64,000 bases of DNA from an uncultured Schlesneria sp. (lineage in GTDB: Bacteria; Planctomycetota; Planctomycetia; Planctomycetales; Planctomycetaceae): positions 1-64,000 of the forward strand of contig CAIULL010000174.1 in NCBI GenBank assembly GCA_903899985.1. Reading direction: 5' to 3'. The first letter of the stretch is position 1. Each line of letters opens with the position of its first letter. Below are positions 1 to 8,861 of this stretch, piece after piece. The notes under the pieces are model-generated. The model saw only the letters and a program-made list of their open reading frames with translations. It was not told where the DNA came from and ran no database searches. The position numbers were made by a program, and so were the translations under genes.

Positions 1-3
1 AAG

Positions 4-312
4 CTTTCGTGTTTTCGTGATCCTCCTGGTGACTTTAACTTCTACGAATAGAAGAAGAGGTAAACCAATCACGAAAACACGAAAGTCCGAAAGCACGAAA
101 AAGAGAAAGAATAAGCTTGATCGAACTCGGGTGAACTCAGGTGAAGTCGCGCGAACTCGGGTGAACTTTTTCATGACGGAAACATGGGGAGCGGTCGCCA
201 AAAGCCTATGATTTACGAGGGTTGGTCGAAGTCGCGCGAACTCAGGTGAACTTTTTGAACAAATTTTCTTGCGTGATGACGGCAGAGCCGAAGTGAAGGA
301 AAAGTCCGAGGG
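4..312. repeat. Long direct repeat, copy A
   Basis: First of two diverged copies of a ~310-bp non-coding module; the second lies at 703-1021. Shared parts in order are an 18-bp inverted repeat (4-21 and 68-85), a run of octamers resembling CACGAAAA (70-110), five 10-bp units of the GAACTCGGGT type in register from 121 to 170, a spacer with CATGACGGAAACATGGG, another short run of decamers around 228-257, and a tail with GGCAGAGCCGAAG. The ORFs across it differ between copies and encode low-complexity peptides, so I read it as non-coding. Function unknown. Confidence 0.85.
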
Positions 313-416
313 GGCGCCGTGTCGGCGAGAGAGTCGTTTCGAGAAAGTAGCAAGTAGAAATTACAAGAAAAATCCGGTGGATATCTTGCGCAGCTCGCCT
401 CAGAGAAATGATGGAT

Positions 417-546
417 TCGAACTTGATCGAACTGCGTCGAACTCGATCGAACTGTGACACCCCAAAAAACGGAACAAAAATCGCGAAAACCCCATGAATT
501 GTTGGGAATGGTCGAAGTCGATCGAACTTGATCGAACTGTGACACC
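417..546. repeat. Decamer arrays between the two long repeats
   Basis: Two arrays of 10-bp units of the form TCGAACTNNN. Four units occupy 417-456 and three occupy 512-541. Both end in TGACACC(C). Between them, CCATGAATTGTTGGGAATGG resembles the spacer near 916-933 in copy B, so this looks like a third, more degenerate partial copy of the module. Exact 10-bp spacing places the GAACT core on one face of the helix. I see no coding potential. Confidence 0.75.
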
Positions 547-702
547 AAATTCCGGGAGTCGTGATCTCAGCAGAATGGAAGTTGAAGATTTTTGAACAGA
601 AGTTAATGACATGAAGATCATCGCACGAGATCTTCGGTCCAGCCATTTGTGATGACGCGGGAGTCACTCGCACTACTGCATGCATTTTTTCGTGGTTTCG
701 AA

Positions 703-1021
703 CTTTCGTGTTTTCGTGATCCTCCTGGTGACTTTATCTTCTGCGAATAGAAGAAGAGGTAAACCAATCACGAAAACACGAAAGTTCGAAAACACGAAAA
801 AGAGAAAGAAGATGCTTGATCGAACTCGGGTGAACTCAGGTGAAGTCGCGCGAACTCAGGTGAACTCGGGTGAACTTTTTCATGACGGAAACATGGGAAG
901 CGGTCGCCAAAAGCCTATGAATTATGGGGAATGGTCGAAGTCGCGCGAACTCGGGTGAACTTTTTGAACAAAACTAGTTGCGTTGTGGCGGCAGAACCGA
1001 AGACGAAGGAAGAGTCCGAGA
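703..1021. repeat. Long direct repeat, copy B
   Basis: Second copy of the module at 4-312, offset by 699 bp. It keeps the 18-bp inverted repeat (703-720 and 767-784), the octamer run and the decamer array. The array has six units here (821-880) against five in copy A, so the copies differ by exactly one 10-bp unit, as expected from slippage or unequal recombination. Similarity resumes weakly beyond 1021, with three more decamers at 1061-1090 that match the area around 408-430 after copy A. Confidence 0.85.
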
Positions 1022-1130
1022 GCTTACGCATCTCGGCACGCCGGGGAGATATGATGGGATTCGAACCTGAGCGAACTCGGGTGAACTTTTCGATCGAAAC
1101 TTCTGCGTCGGGCTGACGAATCGATCGGCG

Positions 1131-2444
1131 TTAAAGCCTTGTGATCCGATATCCGGGATGCTGGGGCGTAAAAAGTTCGTCGAGTAATCGGACGCCCAGG
1201 CCAGGGCGAGCTGGTGGTGCGATGTGTCCCTTGACGACTGTCGGGGGTTCATCGATCAGCATGGGGTAGATGGTTTTGATGTGCGCCCGGACTGTTTCTT
1301 GGTACGTGACGTTAGCGCAGGACATTGTCACATTCAGTCCGGCAAACAATGTTAACGGGCCGGTGCAGTCGTGCATGAGAACCGGGATGTTAAATGCCTG
1401 AGCCAGTTCCGCGGCGCGGCGGGTTTCGCTGATCCCGCCCACCCACGTTGGATCGATCATCGCGTAATCGGCCGCGCGTCGTTGAAGCACCTGTCGATAT
1501 TCTTCGCGGCTGACCAGCATCTCGCTGACGGCAATCGGGACTCCCGCTCGATCACGGAAGTCGGCGATCGTGTCGACACAGTCGGGTCGAATGACGTCTT
1601 CCAGCCAGAGGGGTTTCAGTTCTCGCATCGCCTCGGCAATGCGGAGAGCTGCGGGAAGAGTAAAAAAGCCGTGGCCGTCGAGCATCACTTCCATCTTGAG
1701 ACCGACTCGTTCGCGAATTGCCCGGAACGGCTGCAATCCTTCTTCGAGATCGGTCCAGCTGACTCGATGACCACCGCTTTGTTTGTAGATGCGGTCTAAC
1801 GACCAGAGCTTCATCGCGGTGTAACCTTCGGCCAGCAGTTCCTCAGCAAGGTCCCCGGGGTTATGCACGCTGTTGTAGTTGTCTTCCAAAGGACCGGGAC
1901 GGCCCAGGTCACCGTGGCCGGGCCAACCTGACGAGGGTGGGTCCTGGTTACCGTCTGCATAGGGACGTCGTCCATAGCTGGGGCCTCCACAACTGTTGTA
2001 AACCGGAATGGAGTCCCTGACCGCTCCGCCGAGCATTCGCCAGACGGGCTGTTGAGTCAACTGGCCGAGGATATCCCATAAGGCCAGGTCGATCGCGCTG
2101 ATCGCTCGCAGTTCGCAGCCACGAACACCAAACGCAGTTCCTCGTTCGTACAGAAACCGCCAGTGACTTTCGATCGCCGTCGCATCAGCACCGAGCAATC
2201 GTCGCGACATCCAGTCGTGCAACGACGCGGCGACCGCTTGTGGAACGTAATACGTTTCGCCATGTCCGATGACCGATTCGCCACCTGCGGTTCCCGCGTC
2301 TGTATGCAGACGCAGCAGCAGTAATCCCCCCATGATATCGTGGGGAATCAGGGTCTCGATCGCCGTGATTCGTGGTCCGTTTCGGAACGCATGCTCTTGA
2401 GTGGGACTCGACGCTCGGAACAGATGGTCTTCGGTCTTTCGCAT
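1131..2444 (-). CDS. Enolase-superfamily (mandelate racemase/muconate lactonizing type) dehydratase-like protein
   Basis: A 437-residue protein with the enolase-superfamily fold: N-terminal capping domain to about residue 140, then a barrel. The likely metal ligands are visible as Asp256 (MLDGHG), Glu282 (WLEDVI) and Glu308 (AVSEML), with Lys212 (MKLWS) at the end of the second barrel strand and a His-Asp pair at 358-359 (LMHDC). The family abstracts a proton next to a carboxylate, and many members dehydrate sugar acids such as galactonate. The substrate cannot be read from sequence. An extra Gly/Pro-rich loop lies at about 150-195. The gene is on the same strand as the Rieske and ABC genes, separated by 138 bp, so operon membership is uncertain. 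Confidence 0.85.
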   Translation of the reverse strand: MRKTEDHLFRASSPTQEHAFRNGPRITAIETLIPHDIMGGLLLLRLHTDAGTAGGESVIGHGETYYVPQAVAASLHDWMSRRLLGADATAIESHWRFLYERGTAFGVRGCELRAISAIDLALWDILGQLTQQPVWRMLGGAVRDSIPVYNSCGGPSYGRRPYADGNQDPPSSGWPGHGDLGRPGPLEDNYNSVHNPGDLAEELLAEGYTAMKLWSLDRIYKQSGGHRVSWTDLEEGLQPFRAIRERVGLKMEVMLDGHGFFTLPAALRIAEAMRELKPLWLEDVIRPDCVDTIADFRDRAGVPIAVSEMLVSREEYRQVLQRRAADYAMIDPTWVGGISETRRAAELAQAFNIPVLMHDCTGPLTLFAGLNVTMSCANVTYQETVRAHIKTIYPMLIDEPPTVVKGHIAPPARPGLGVRLLDELFTPQHPGYRITRL

Positions 2445-2582
2445 TTTTCGTTAATACCCAGCATGGTTCATTTGTTTTTGTGGGAAACCCTGTGTGGCCC
2501 CGGCACGCGACGACAGTAATTCACGTCCCTCGCTTGCGCGTCGGGCTGAGGTTGCAGGGTGTTTTTTGCGAACTTGTTTTGC

Positions 2583-2921
2583 TCACGATTTTGGTTTTGG
2601 GACTTCGACCTGAATTTCGTCCCCCATGATTCGGACGGCATAGGAATCGGTCCGGACTTTGGATTTGGGGTTGTCCATCCAGATCCCATCTTTGACGCAG
2701 AACTTCCAGGCATGCCAGGGACAGATCACATCGCAGCCTTCGAGGTAACCCGAAGCGAGCGACGCACCCATATGCGGACACGAATCATTGATCGCGAAAT
2801 ATTGTCCATCACGCCGGAAGACGGCGACCAGTGTTCCATTCAGGGGAAACGCGCGTCCTTCTCCTTCGGGGATCGAGTCGGTTTTACATACGGCCTGAAA
2901 TTCCATGCTGTCGTCAGTCAT
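2583..2921 (-). CDS. Small Rieske [2Fe-2S] ferredoxin (NirD/BphA3-like)
   Basis: A 112-residue stand-alone Rieske protein. The cluster-binding motifs are clear: CPHMG (Cys-X-His) in the middle, followed about 15 residues later by CPWHAW (Cys-X2-His). Such small ferredoxins pass electrons to oxygenases or serve as the small subunit of nitrite reductases, but no oxygenase or nirB lies nearby. The gene starts 9 nt after the stop of the ABC permease, so the two are almost certainly co-transcribed. The functional link to an exporter is unclear. The protein has no signal peptide and is probably cytoplasmic. Confidence 0.9.
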   Translation of the reverse strand: MTDDSMEFQAVCKTDSIPEGEGRAFPLNGTLVAVFRRDGQYFAINDSCPHMGASLASGYLEGCDVICPWHAWKFCVKDGIWMDNPKSKVRTDSYAVRIMGDEIQVEVPKPKS

Positions 2922-2930
2922 CGTCCACTT

Positions 2931-4586
2931 TCACTGAACTATTGTCGTGCTCGGGTCAAAACGGTCGTAGGCGATAATGAGCAGTGGCACAAGAGCTCCG
3001 CACTCGATCACCAGCACAAAGCCGGCACAGGCGACCGCCACCACGGGTGACTGAAGTGCCAGTGCTCCGGGTAATGCTGCAATGACGACAAAGATGGCGG
3101 CAGCACCCAGCATCAGCATTTTAAGGGTCATGAAGATCATTTGCTTTCCCGAGTTCTGAAAGTCGCCCGGAGCCCCCTTAGCCAATCGAGTGGGATAAAT
3201 ATAAAAGACCAGCTTGTCGATGCCGAAAAGCAATAAATTCAGGGGCAATGTCAGTAAGGCTCCGCAAAGCAGCCACGAGGCAAGGTTTGAAAAGCAGCAG
3301 GCCAGAACGGCGATAAACAACGATTGGATGACCGAGAGCAGGATGGGAAAACCGATCATGTCACCGATGACGACTGAAATGGGTCGGAGCGGAAGCGACT
3401 TGAGATAACCAACCCTTTCGATTTCGTTTTGTAGCGATAAACAGATGAGGAAACTCATGTAGGCCATGGCTCCCATGCCGACGAAGGGGGCCGCAATGTT
3501 ACGCCCAGGTGCTGAGCCCGAGCGTGCGATCATGACGACCAATCCTGCGGCGAAGGCGACGGCACCCGCAAGTACCCACAAAAGTCTGGATGAGGACCGA
3601 AAGGTCGTTGTCATCCGTTGCCACAAGACTGGACCGATCCCGCCCCAATAGGGAAGTTGAGCAATTTTTCGTTGTGCGATCGAGGAATCTCTCTTTGATT
3701 CGAATGCGTGCCAGGCTCCCTTGGACTGGATCTGCTTGAGTCGCTCCGTCATTTTTTCGCTGATTGCTAAAGCCGATTCCAACGACAGGGCATCCAGCCG
3801 AAATGCCAGCAGCAGCAGGGCCAGATCAACGGCAAACAGGATGGCAGCGTAAGGGAGAAAGGTTTGCCAATTGGGGGCGGTGAGTGCTCGAACAAAAACA
3901 AAGAACGGTGCGAGCATCAGTTTGCCGGCAGTCGATTCGCGGAACACTTTGAGGTAGGCGTCAAAATCATTGCCGTTGACTGACTGAAGGGTTTGGGTGA
4001 TCGCCATAAAAACCAGAATGCTGAAGATCAGGGCAATTGATCGCCGGATGACAGCGCTGAGTTTTTCTTCGAGAATCTGCCTCACGAACGACACGTTCAT
4101 GGTCAGCAGTTGTAAAAACGACAGTGTCATGATGACTGCCAGCCAGCGGGGGATTGCCATGGCGAACCGGGGGCTGGTGAAGACGCCAAAAAACAGCGAG
4201 ACCCCTGCGATACCGATCAGGCTTTTCAAAAGGAGATAGGCGAGCAGTTGCTTGCGCGTGATCGGTGCCGGAAAAAGAAATGCGGCTTCGCTGGCGGTGA
4301 AATAGACGGTTGCCTCACCCGTGGAAAACACGAGTGTATAGAACGTGAAAGCAAACAGACCCAGAGGGAGGAAGTCGTTTTGCATTTTGTTGAGGACATC
4401 GGTGACTTGCGGAGTCTGTGACCCGACTCGGCTGGCGACGTAAATGGATCCCAGGCCATAGAGGGACATCACCACGACAAATCCGACAAAAAAAAGTCCT
4501 CGCCAGGTGCGAAGACTTCGGCCCAACTGGCGGAAACCGCCTCGCCACTGGAATCGGATCAGCTTCCACAACGCGGGATGAAACAT
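2931..4586 (-). CDS. ABC exporter permease (ABC-2-like)
   Basis: A 551-residue integral membrane protein with roughly a dozen hydrophobic segments, beginning around residues 30-50 and ending near 500-540. A hydrophilic stretch at about 270-330 probably faces the cytoplasm. It resembles the large permeases that pair with an ABC-2-type ATPase. The ATPase gene lies directly upstream with a 29-bp gap, so the two form one exporter. The substrate is unknown. The Rieske gene follows within 9 nt on the same strand. Confidence 0.8.
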   Translation of the reverse strand: MFHPALWKLIRFQWRGGFRQLGRSLRTWRGLFFVGFVVVMSLYGLGSIYVASRVGSQTPQVTDVLNKMQNDFLPLGLFAFTFYTLVFSTGEATVYFTASEAAFLFPAPITRKQLLAYLLLKSLIGIAGVSLFFGVFTSPRFAMAIPRWLAVIMTLSFLQLLTMNVSFVRQILEEKLSAVIRRSIALIFSILVFMAITQTLQSVNGNDFDAYLKVFRESTAGKLMLAPFFVFVRALTAPNWQTFLPYAAILFAVDLALLLLAFRLDALSLESALAISEKMTERLKQIQSKGAWHAFESKRDSSIAQRKIAQLPYWGGIGPVLWQRMTTTFRSSSRLLWVLAGAVAFAAGLVVMIARSGSAPGRNIAAPFVGMGAMAYMSFLICLSLQNEIERVGYLKSLPLRPISVVIGDMIGFPILLSVIQSLFIAVLACCFSNLASWLLCGALLTLPLNLLLFGIDKLVFYIYPTRLAKGAPGDFQNSGKQMIFMTLKMLMLGAAAIFVVIAALPGALALQSPVVAVACAGFVLVIECGALVPLLIIAYDRFDPSTTIVQ

Positions 4587-4615
4587 GATTTAAACCTGGC
4601 AGAAAGGAGCCGTCA

Positions 4616-5371
4616 TTATTCTTTTGTGGCGTCGGATACGACCTCGGTCCTGGATTCGGTGAACTGGAAAAAAATGTCTTCGAGCGAGGTGTCTGTGCCG
4701 GCCGTTTCCATTCGGCTTTTGGCTTCGGCGATTGTTCCCTGAAACAGGCATTGCCCTTTATGCAGGATCAAAAGATGGCTACAAAGGTCATCGATCAGGT
4801 CAAGCAGATGCGAGCTGACCATGACGGCCGCTCCTTCCGCCGCCCGTTCGCGAATCGAGGATTTTAACGTACGAATCCCGCGTGGATCGAGACCGGTCAG
4901 CGGTTCGTCGAAGATGATGGCGACGGGATTGTGGAGGTAGGCACAGCAGATCGCGACCTTTTGACGCATCCCTCGCGACAGTTCCTGAGCGATGGTGTTT
5001 CGTTTTTCGGTCAATTCAAATTTTTCGAGAAGCCGTTCGGCTTCATCGGCGAAATTGGTCATCCGATAAACCGAAGCGGTGAATTCAAGATGTTCCCAGA
5101 CGGTCAGGACATCGAAGAGTTGGGGTTCATCGGGAATAAACGCCAGTCGGCTTTTGGCCGCGATCGGATCATCGACGATGTCGAAGCCTTCCACTGACAG
5201 TCGCCCTTTGGACGGGGGGATAATCCCGGCCAGTGCCCGCATGGTCGTGGTTTTTCCAGCTCCGTTGGGTCCGACCACCCCCAGCACGGAACCAGCAGCG
5301 ACGTCAAAAGTTAATCCGCGAACAGCCACTGTGTTACGGTATGATTTTTCATAACCTTCGACGCGAATCAT
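4616..5371 (-). CDS. ABC transporter ATP-binding protein
   Basis: A 251-residue nucleotide-binding subunit. Walker A is GPNGAGKTT near residues 34-42, the signature is LSRGMRQK near 130, and Walker B is AIIFDEPLTGLDPRG with the catalytic Glu. The D-loop and switch His (SSHLLD) follow. The architecture is that of ABC-2 exporters such as CcmA/NatA-like ATPases. It is the first gene of the minus-strand group ATPase-permease-Rieske. Upstream lies a 371-bp divergent gap shared with carA, where its promoter should be. Confidence 0.92.
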   Translation of the reverse strand: MIRVEGYEKSYRNTVAVRGLTFDVAAGSVLGVVGPNGAGKTTTMRALAGIIPPSKGRLSVEGFDIVDDPIAAKSRLAFIPDEPQLFDVLTVWEHLEFTASVYRMTNFADEAERLLEKFELTEKRNTIAQELSRGMRQKVAICCAYLHNPVAIIFDEPLTGLDPRGIRTLKSSIRERAAEGAAVMVSSHLLDLIDDLCSHLLILHKGQCLFQGTIAEAKSRMETAGTDTSLEDIFFQFTESRTEVVSDATKE

Positions 5372-5742
5372 GGGTGGCTCATCACTCGTTGGGAATCAGA
5401 ACGTCTGGATCGAGGCCATCTCGACAGGCTGCACCTGACGACTTTTGATTGTAGGCAGTCAACTTAGGATTTACATTCCACAGACAAAGACGCTTTTTTC
5501 ATGGCCACCATTTATGTTGTGGTGTGTTTGTCCCCCCAAGCGGAGCAGCAGTGCGGTCTTGCTGCAGGAATCACGCAAACACGCTGCTTCTTTGCAGGCT
5601 CTAAGACCGTATGACTGCATTTTGGCGGGCAGGTCAAAGTGTTTCGCTGCATCAGGATGACTTAAACGGGTGAGCACTTCATTTTCCCCTTTCTGTGTGT
5701 TACAACAATGTGCTCAAAAATGAACTTTGGATACGGAAAATC
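5372..5742. other. Divergent intergenic region, no gene seen
   Basis: This gap separates the minus-strand ABC ATPase from carA. Both strands carry ORFs of about 70 codons, but they are Cys/Ser-rich, lack recognisable motifs and overlap each other antisense. It must contain the two outward promoters. I could not assign convincing -35/-10 pairs or a pyrimidine- or arginine-responsive leader. Confidence 0.5.
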
Positions 5743-6870
5743 ATGAGTCTGCTGGCATCTGCAAAACTTGCTCTCGCTGATGGTACGGTCTACGCGGGGA
5801 CGGCATTTGGAGCGACTGGCGAGGTTTACGGAGAGGTCTGCTTCAATACGAGCATGACCGGGTATCAGGAAATTCTGACCGATCCTTCGTATTGCGGCCA
5901 GATTGTGGCGATGACGTACCCGTTAATCGGAAATTACGGAGTCAACAGCGAAGACACCGAAAGCCGGGGGCTGTTTCTCCGAGGTTTTGTTGTCCGCGAG
6001 CTGTGTCGACAGCCAAGCAATTTTCGCTCAAATGACACCCTTGACGCGTATTTGCGTAAAAACAATGTGATTGGAATCGAGGGGATCGACACTCGATCGC
6101 TCGTTCGCCGATTGAGAATTCGTGGTGCGATGACCGGTGTCCTTTCGACGACGGATCTCGACGATGCATCACTGGTGAGAAAAGCCCAGGAAAGCCCGGC
6201 GCTGGTCGGTCAGGATCTGGTGCAGGAAGTCATGCCAAAAGCTTCGTTTGACTGGACCGAAGGGTTGTCAGAACTTGGCAGCAGTGGAACGATCGTGACG
6301 GCGAGGTCTGGTCGCGAACGGCACGTGGTTGCGATCGATTACGGGATGAAATGGAATATCCTCAGGCATCTGAAATCGTTGGGCTGTCGTGTCACTGTGG
6401 TTCCCGGCACGTCGACCGCCGAGCAGATTCTGGCCTTAAAGCCCGATGGGGTGTTTCTTTCAAACGGGCCTGGCGACCCTCGTCCGCTGAACTATGCGAT
6501 CGACACGATCCGAAATCTGCTGGGCAAAGTTCCTGTGTTTGGAATTTGCCTTGGTCATCAACTGCTGGGGCTGGCGTGTGGGGCCGAGATTTACAAATTG
6601 AAATTCGGCCATCGTGGTGGAAACCAGCCGGTCTTGAATAAAGAGAGTGGCCGAGTCGAAATCACGTCGCAGAATCATGGTTTCGCGATTTCTGGTGATT
6701 CGCTGCCCAAGACTCTGGAAGTGACGCACGTGAATTTGAACGATCAAACGATCGAAGGGCTTCGCCATAAGGACTTTCCCGCGTTCTGCGTCCAGTATCA
6801 TCCGGAAGCGTCTTCCGGGCCGCACGATAGCAGTTATCTGTTTCAAGCGTTTTATCAACTGATGAGTTAG
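5743..6870 (+). CDS. carA: Carbamoyl-phosphate synthase, small (glutaminase) subunit
   Basis: It hydrolyses glutamine and passes ammonia to the large subunit CarB for carbamoyl phosphate, used in pyrimidine and arginine synthesis. The N-terminal CarA domain opens with ALADGTVYAG and contains the GYQEILTDPSY block. The C-terminal class I glutamine amidotransferase domain has the nucleophile in GICLGHQLLG and the His-Glu pair in YHPEAS. I chose the ATG at 5743, giving 375 residues, because the in-frame ATG 48 nt earlier adds a tail not found in the family. ndk follows 14 nt downstream. carB is not in the window, although argG lies 42 kb away. Confidence 0.95.
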   Translation: MSLLASAKLALADGTVYAGTAFGATGEVYGEVCFNTSMTGYQEILTDPSYCGQIVAMTYPLIGNYGVNSEDTESRGLFLRGFVVRELCRQPSNFRSNDTLDAYLRKNNVIGIEGIDTRSLVRRLRIRGAMTGVLSTTDLDDASLVRKAQESPALVGQDLVQEVMPKASFDWTEGLSELGSSGTIVTARSGRERHVVAIDYGMKWNILRHLKSLGCRVTVVPGTSTAEQILALKPDGVFLSNGPGDPRPLNYAIDTIRNLLGKVPVFGICLGHQLLGLACGAEIYKLKFGHRGGNQPVLNKESGRVEITSQNHGFAISGDSLPKTLEVTHVNLNDQTIEGLRHKDFPAFCVQYHPEASSGPHDSSYLFQAFYQLMS

Positions 6871-6884
6871 AGAAGGAATTGTCG

Positions 6885-7352
6885 ATGGCGGTCGAACGTA
6901 GTTTTGTTTTGTTGAAACCAGATGCCGTGGCTCGTCGCCTGGTCGGAGAAATTCTCGGCCGGTTCGAGTCTAAGGGTTTGAAAATCGTTGGCATGAAGAT
7001 GCTGAAGGTGACTCCTGAACTTTCCAAGCAGCATTATGCAGAACATGTTCATAAGCCATTCTATCCAATGTTGGAAGAGTTCATTACGTCTGGCCCGGTT
7101 GTGGCGCTCGCCGTCGAGGGGCCTCAGGCCATTTCTGTCATTCGAGCGATGCTTGGTTCGACAAACGGACGTGAAGCACCACTAGGCACGATCCGCGGTG
7201 ACTTTGGTCTCAGCCGTCAGATGAATCTCGTGCACGGAAGCGACGGCCCTGATGCCGCCGCTCGCGAACTGGGAATTTATTTCAAGCCGGAAGAATTGAT
7301 CGGCTATTCCACGTCGCTGGACCCCTGGACGTGTGCTGGTGACGAAAAGTAA
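6885..7352 (+). CDS. ndk: Nucleoside diphosphate kinase
   Basis: It transfers the gamma phosphate between nucleoside triphosphates and diphosphates through a phosphohistidine. The 155-residue protein shows the substrate-binding LKPDAV motif near the N-terminus and the catalytic His in NLVHGSD. The C-terminus (SLDPW) matches the usual length. I prefer the ATG at 6885 because AGAAGGA at 6871-6877 is 7 nt upstream of it and almost touches the alternative TTG at 6879. It is co-transcribed with carA and ends at a strong terminator. Confidence 0.95.
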   Translation: MAVERSFVLLKPDAVARRLVGEILGRFESKGLKIVGMKMLKVTPELSKQHYAEHVHKPFYPMLEEFITSGPVVALAVEGPQAISVIRAMLGSTNGREAPLGTIRGDFGLSRQMNLVHGSDGPDAAARELGIYFKPEELIGYSTSLDPWTCAGDEK

Positions 7353-7380
7353 CCTTCGCGACGTGCAGGGTTGATGATGC

Positions 7381-7416
7381 AAGGTGGGCCGAGCTTTGAG
7401 GCCCACCTTCTTTTTT
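7381..7416 (+). terminator. Rho-independent terminator after ndk
   Basis: A perfect 10-bp stem (AAGGTGGGCC at 7381-7390, GGCCCACCTT at 7400-7409) with a 9-nt loop is followed by CTTTTTT. It lies 28 bp after the ndk stop. The A run before the stem could also support termination of minus-strand transcripts from the moxR gene. Confidence 0.9.
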
Positions 7417-7530
7417 GGCAATTTGCTGGCGATCCCACGGGAGAGGGATGCTCCTGCCAAGCCGCAATGTCGATGCGAGTACCTGCTTGGCCACTCGTCG
7501 GAAGCCGCGCCGTTGTGATCAGCCATACAA

Positions 7531-8604
7531 TCAACCGCGAGCGAGCTTTTCCGCTCGCTGGTTAAGTTCCACCGGGATCTTTTCGATCAGCATGTCAACC
7601 ACGCTGTCGGCATTGATTCCTTCACTTTGAGCGGCGAACGTTGTCACGAGACGATGTCGTAAAACAGGATGAGCGATCGCTTTGATATCCTCGGTCGTCA
7701 CATGGAATCGACCTTGCAGCAGTGCTCTGGCTTTGGCTCCAAGGATTAAATTCTGCCCGGCGCGCGGTCCCGCACCCCACGACAGATATTCTTTGACGAA
7801 CTTCGGGGCATCGGTTTCTTTGGGCCGCGTGGCCCGGACGAGGTCTCTGGCGTAAACGAAAACATGTTCCGCCACCGGGACCTTTCGCACGACTTCCTGC
7901 AGCGCCAGGATCTGTCGACCAGTCAAGGTGACGGAAAGTTGTGGTTCTTCGCCGCCGGTGGTTTGCTTGAGGATTCGCAGTTCTTCTGCGGCATTTGGAT
8001 ATTTGACGACGATGTTGAACATGAATCGGTCGAGTTGGGCTTCGGGAAGCGGGTAGGTCCCTTCTTGCTCGATCGGGTTCTGGGTTGCCAGTACAAAAAA
8101 CGGAACAGGCAATCGGTAGGTGTTCGAACCGACGGTAACATGTCGTTCCTGCATGGCTTCCAGTAATGCGGCCTGAGTTTTCGGCGGCGTTCGATTGATT
8201 TCATCGGCAAGCAGGACGTTGGTGAAGATTGGTCCCTGCATGAACTGAAACAGTCGACGGCCTGATTCAGGATCTTCCTGCAGGACGTCGGTGCCTGTAA
8301 TGTCGGATGGCATCAGATCGGGCGTGAACTGGATTCTTCGAAACGAGAGTTGCAGGACTTTGGCGACAGTGCTGACGAGCAGTGTTTTGGCAAGACCGGG
8401 TACACCCATTAAGAGGCAATGAGATCGACAAAACATGGCGATCAATAATTGATCAACGACATCGTTCTGACCAATGATGACCTTACCGATTTCGACTCGC
8501 AGTCGGGAATAAGCACTCGCCAGACCACGAATGGCAGCCATCTCCCGTTCGCGTGCGGTGGCATCTGCCGCGGTTGCGGGATCGTCATTCGCTGCGGCAT
8601 TCAT
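7531..8604 (-). CDS. MoxR-family AAA+ ATPase
   Basis: A 357-residue AAA+ protein of the MoxR/RavA clade, thought to act as chaperones for assembling metal- or cofactor-containing complexes. Walker A is GVPGLAKT at 67-74, Walker B is LLADEIN at 131-137, and the [15 protein letters not shown] helix and ATQNP sensor 1 follow. The C-terminal AAA lid carries the usual [16 protein letters not shown] block. MoxR genes are typically beside a DUF58 gene. Here the nearest DUF58 gene is about 10 kb away on the other strand, so the usual operon is broken. Confidence 0.92.
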   Translation of the reverse strand: MNAAANDDPATAADATAREREMAAIRGLASAYSRLRVEIGKVIIGQNDVVDQLLIAMFCRSHCLLMGVPGLAKTLLVSTVAKVLQLSFRRIQFTPDLMPSDITGTDVLQEDPESGRRLFQFMQGPIFTNVLLADEINRTPPKTQAALLEAMQERHVTVGSNTYRLPVPFFVLATQNPIEQEGTYPLPEAQLDRFMFNIVVKYPNAAEELRILKQTTGGEEPQLSVTLTGRQILALQEVVRKVPVAEHVFVYARDLVRATRPKETDAPKFVKEYLSWGAGPRAGQNLILGAKARALLQGRFHVTTEDIKAIAHPVLRHRLVTTFAAQSEGINADSVVDMLIEKIPVELNQRAEKLARG

Positions 8605-8861
8605 CTCGTCTGTCTTTCTGTGGATCGAGTTTTTGACGAAAGGGGATTATTATCATGACGTGACGTCTGAAAATTCTGGCGACAAGTTATGATCCAGCCG
8701 AGCTCCGTTAACGTTAAGAATTGTCTGTCAAAGTCACTGAAATTCCAATCGTAGCCCGATATTCGCTCAAAGAAGTGTGCAAGATACGGGATTCAACCCT
8801 TTGAAGCCGATGTTTCTTTTCGAACAAGATCGCCAGTCAGCGCCAAACGAGGAACCGCTCA
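8605..8861. other. Divergent promoter region
   Basis: This gap lies between moxR (minus) and the hypothetical membrane protein (plus). It contains a 10-bp palindrome TTAACGTTAA at 8708-8717 that could be a regulator site. I see no gene in it. Confidence 0.35.

Noticed and set aside
213-685. Overlapping minus-strand ORFs in the repeat region
   Set aside because: They run through repeat units in different frames and are not preserved between the two repeat copies.
121-880. CRISPR-like array
   Set aside because: The units are contiguous 10-bp decamers without unique spacers, far too short for CRISPR repeats, and no cas genes are present.
5445-5677. Pair of overlapping 70-codon ORFs upstream of carA
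   Set aside because: They are antisense to each other with Cys/Ser-rich, unrecognisable sequence, as expected by chance.
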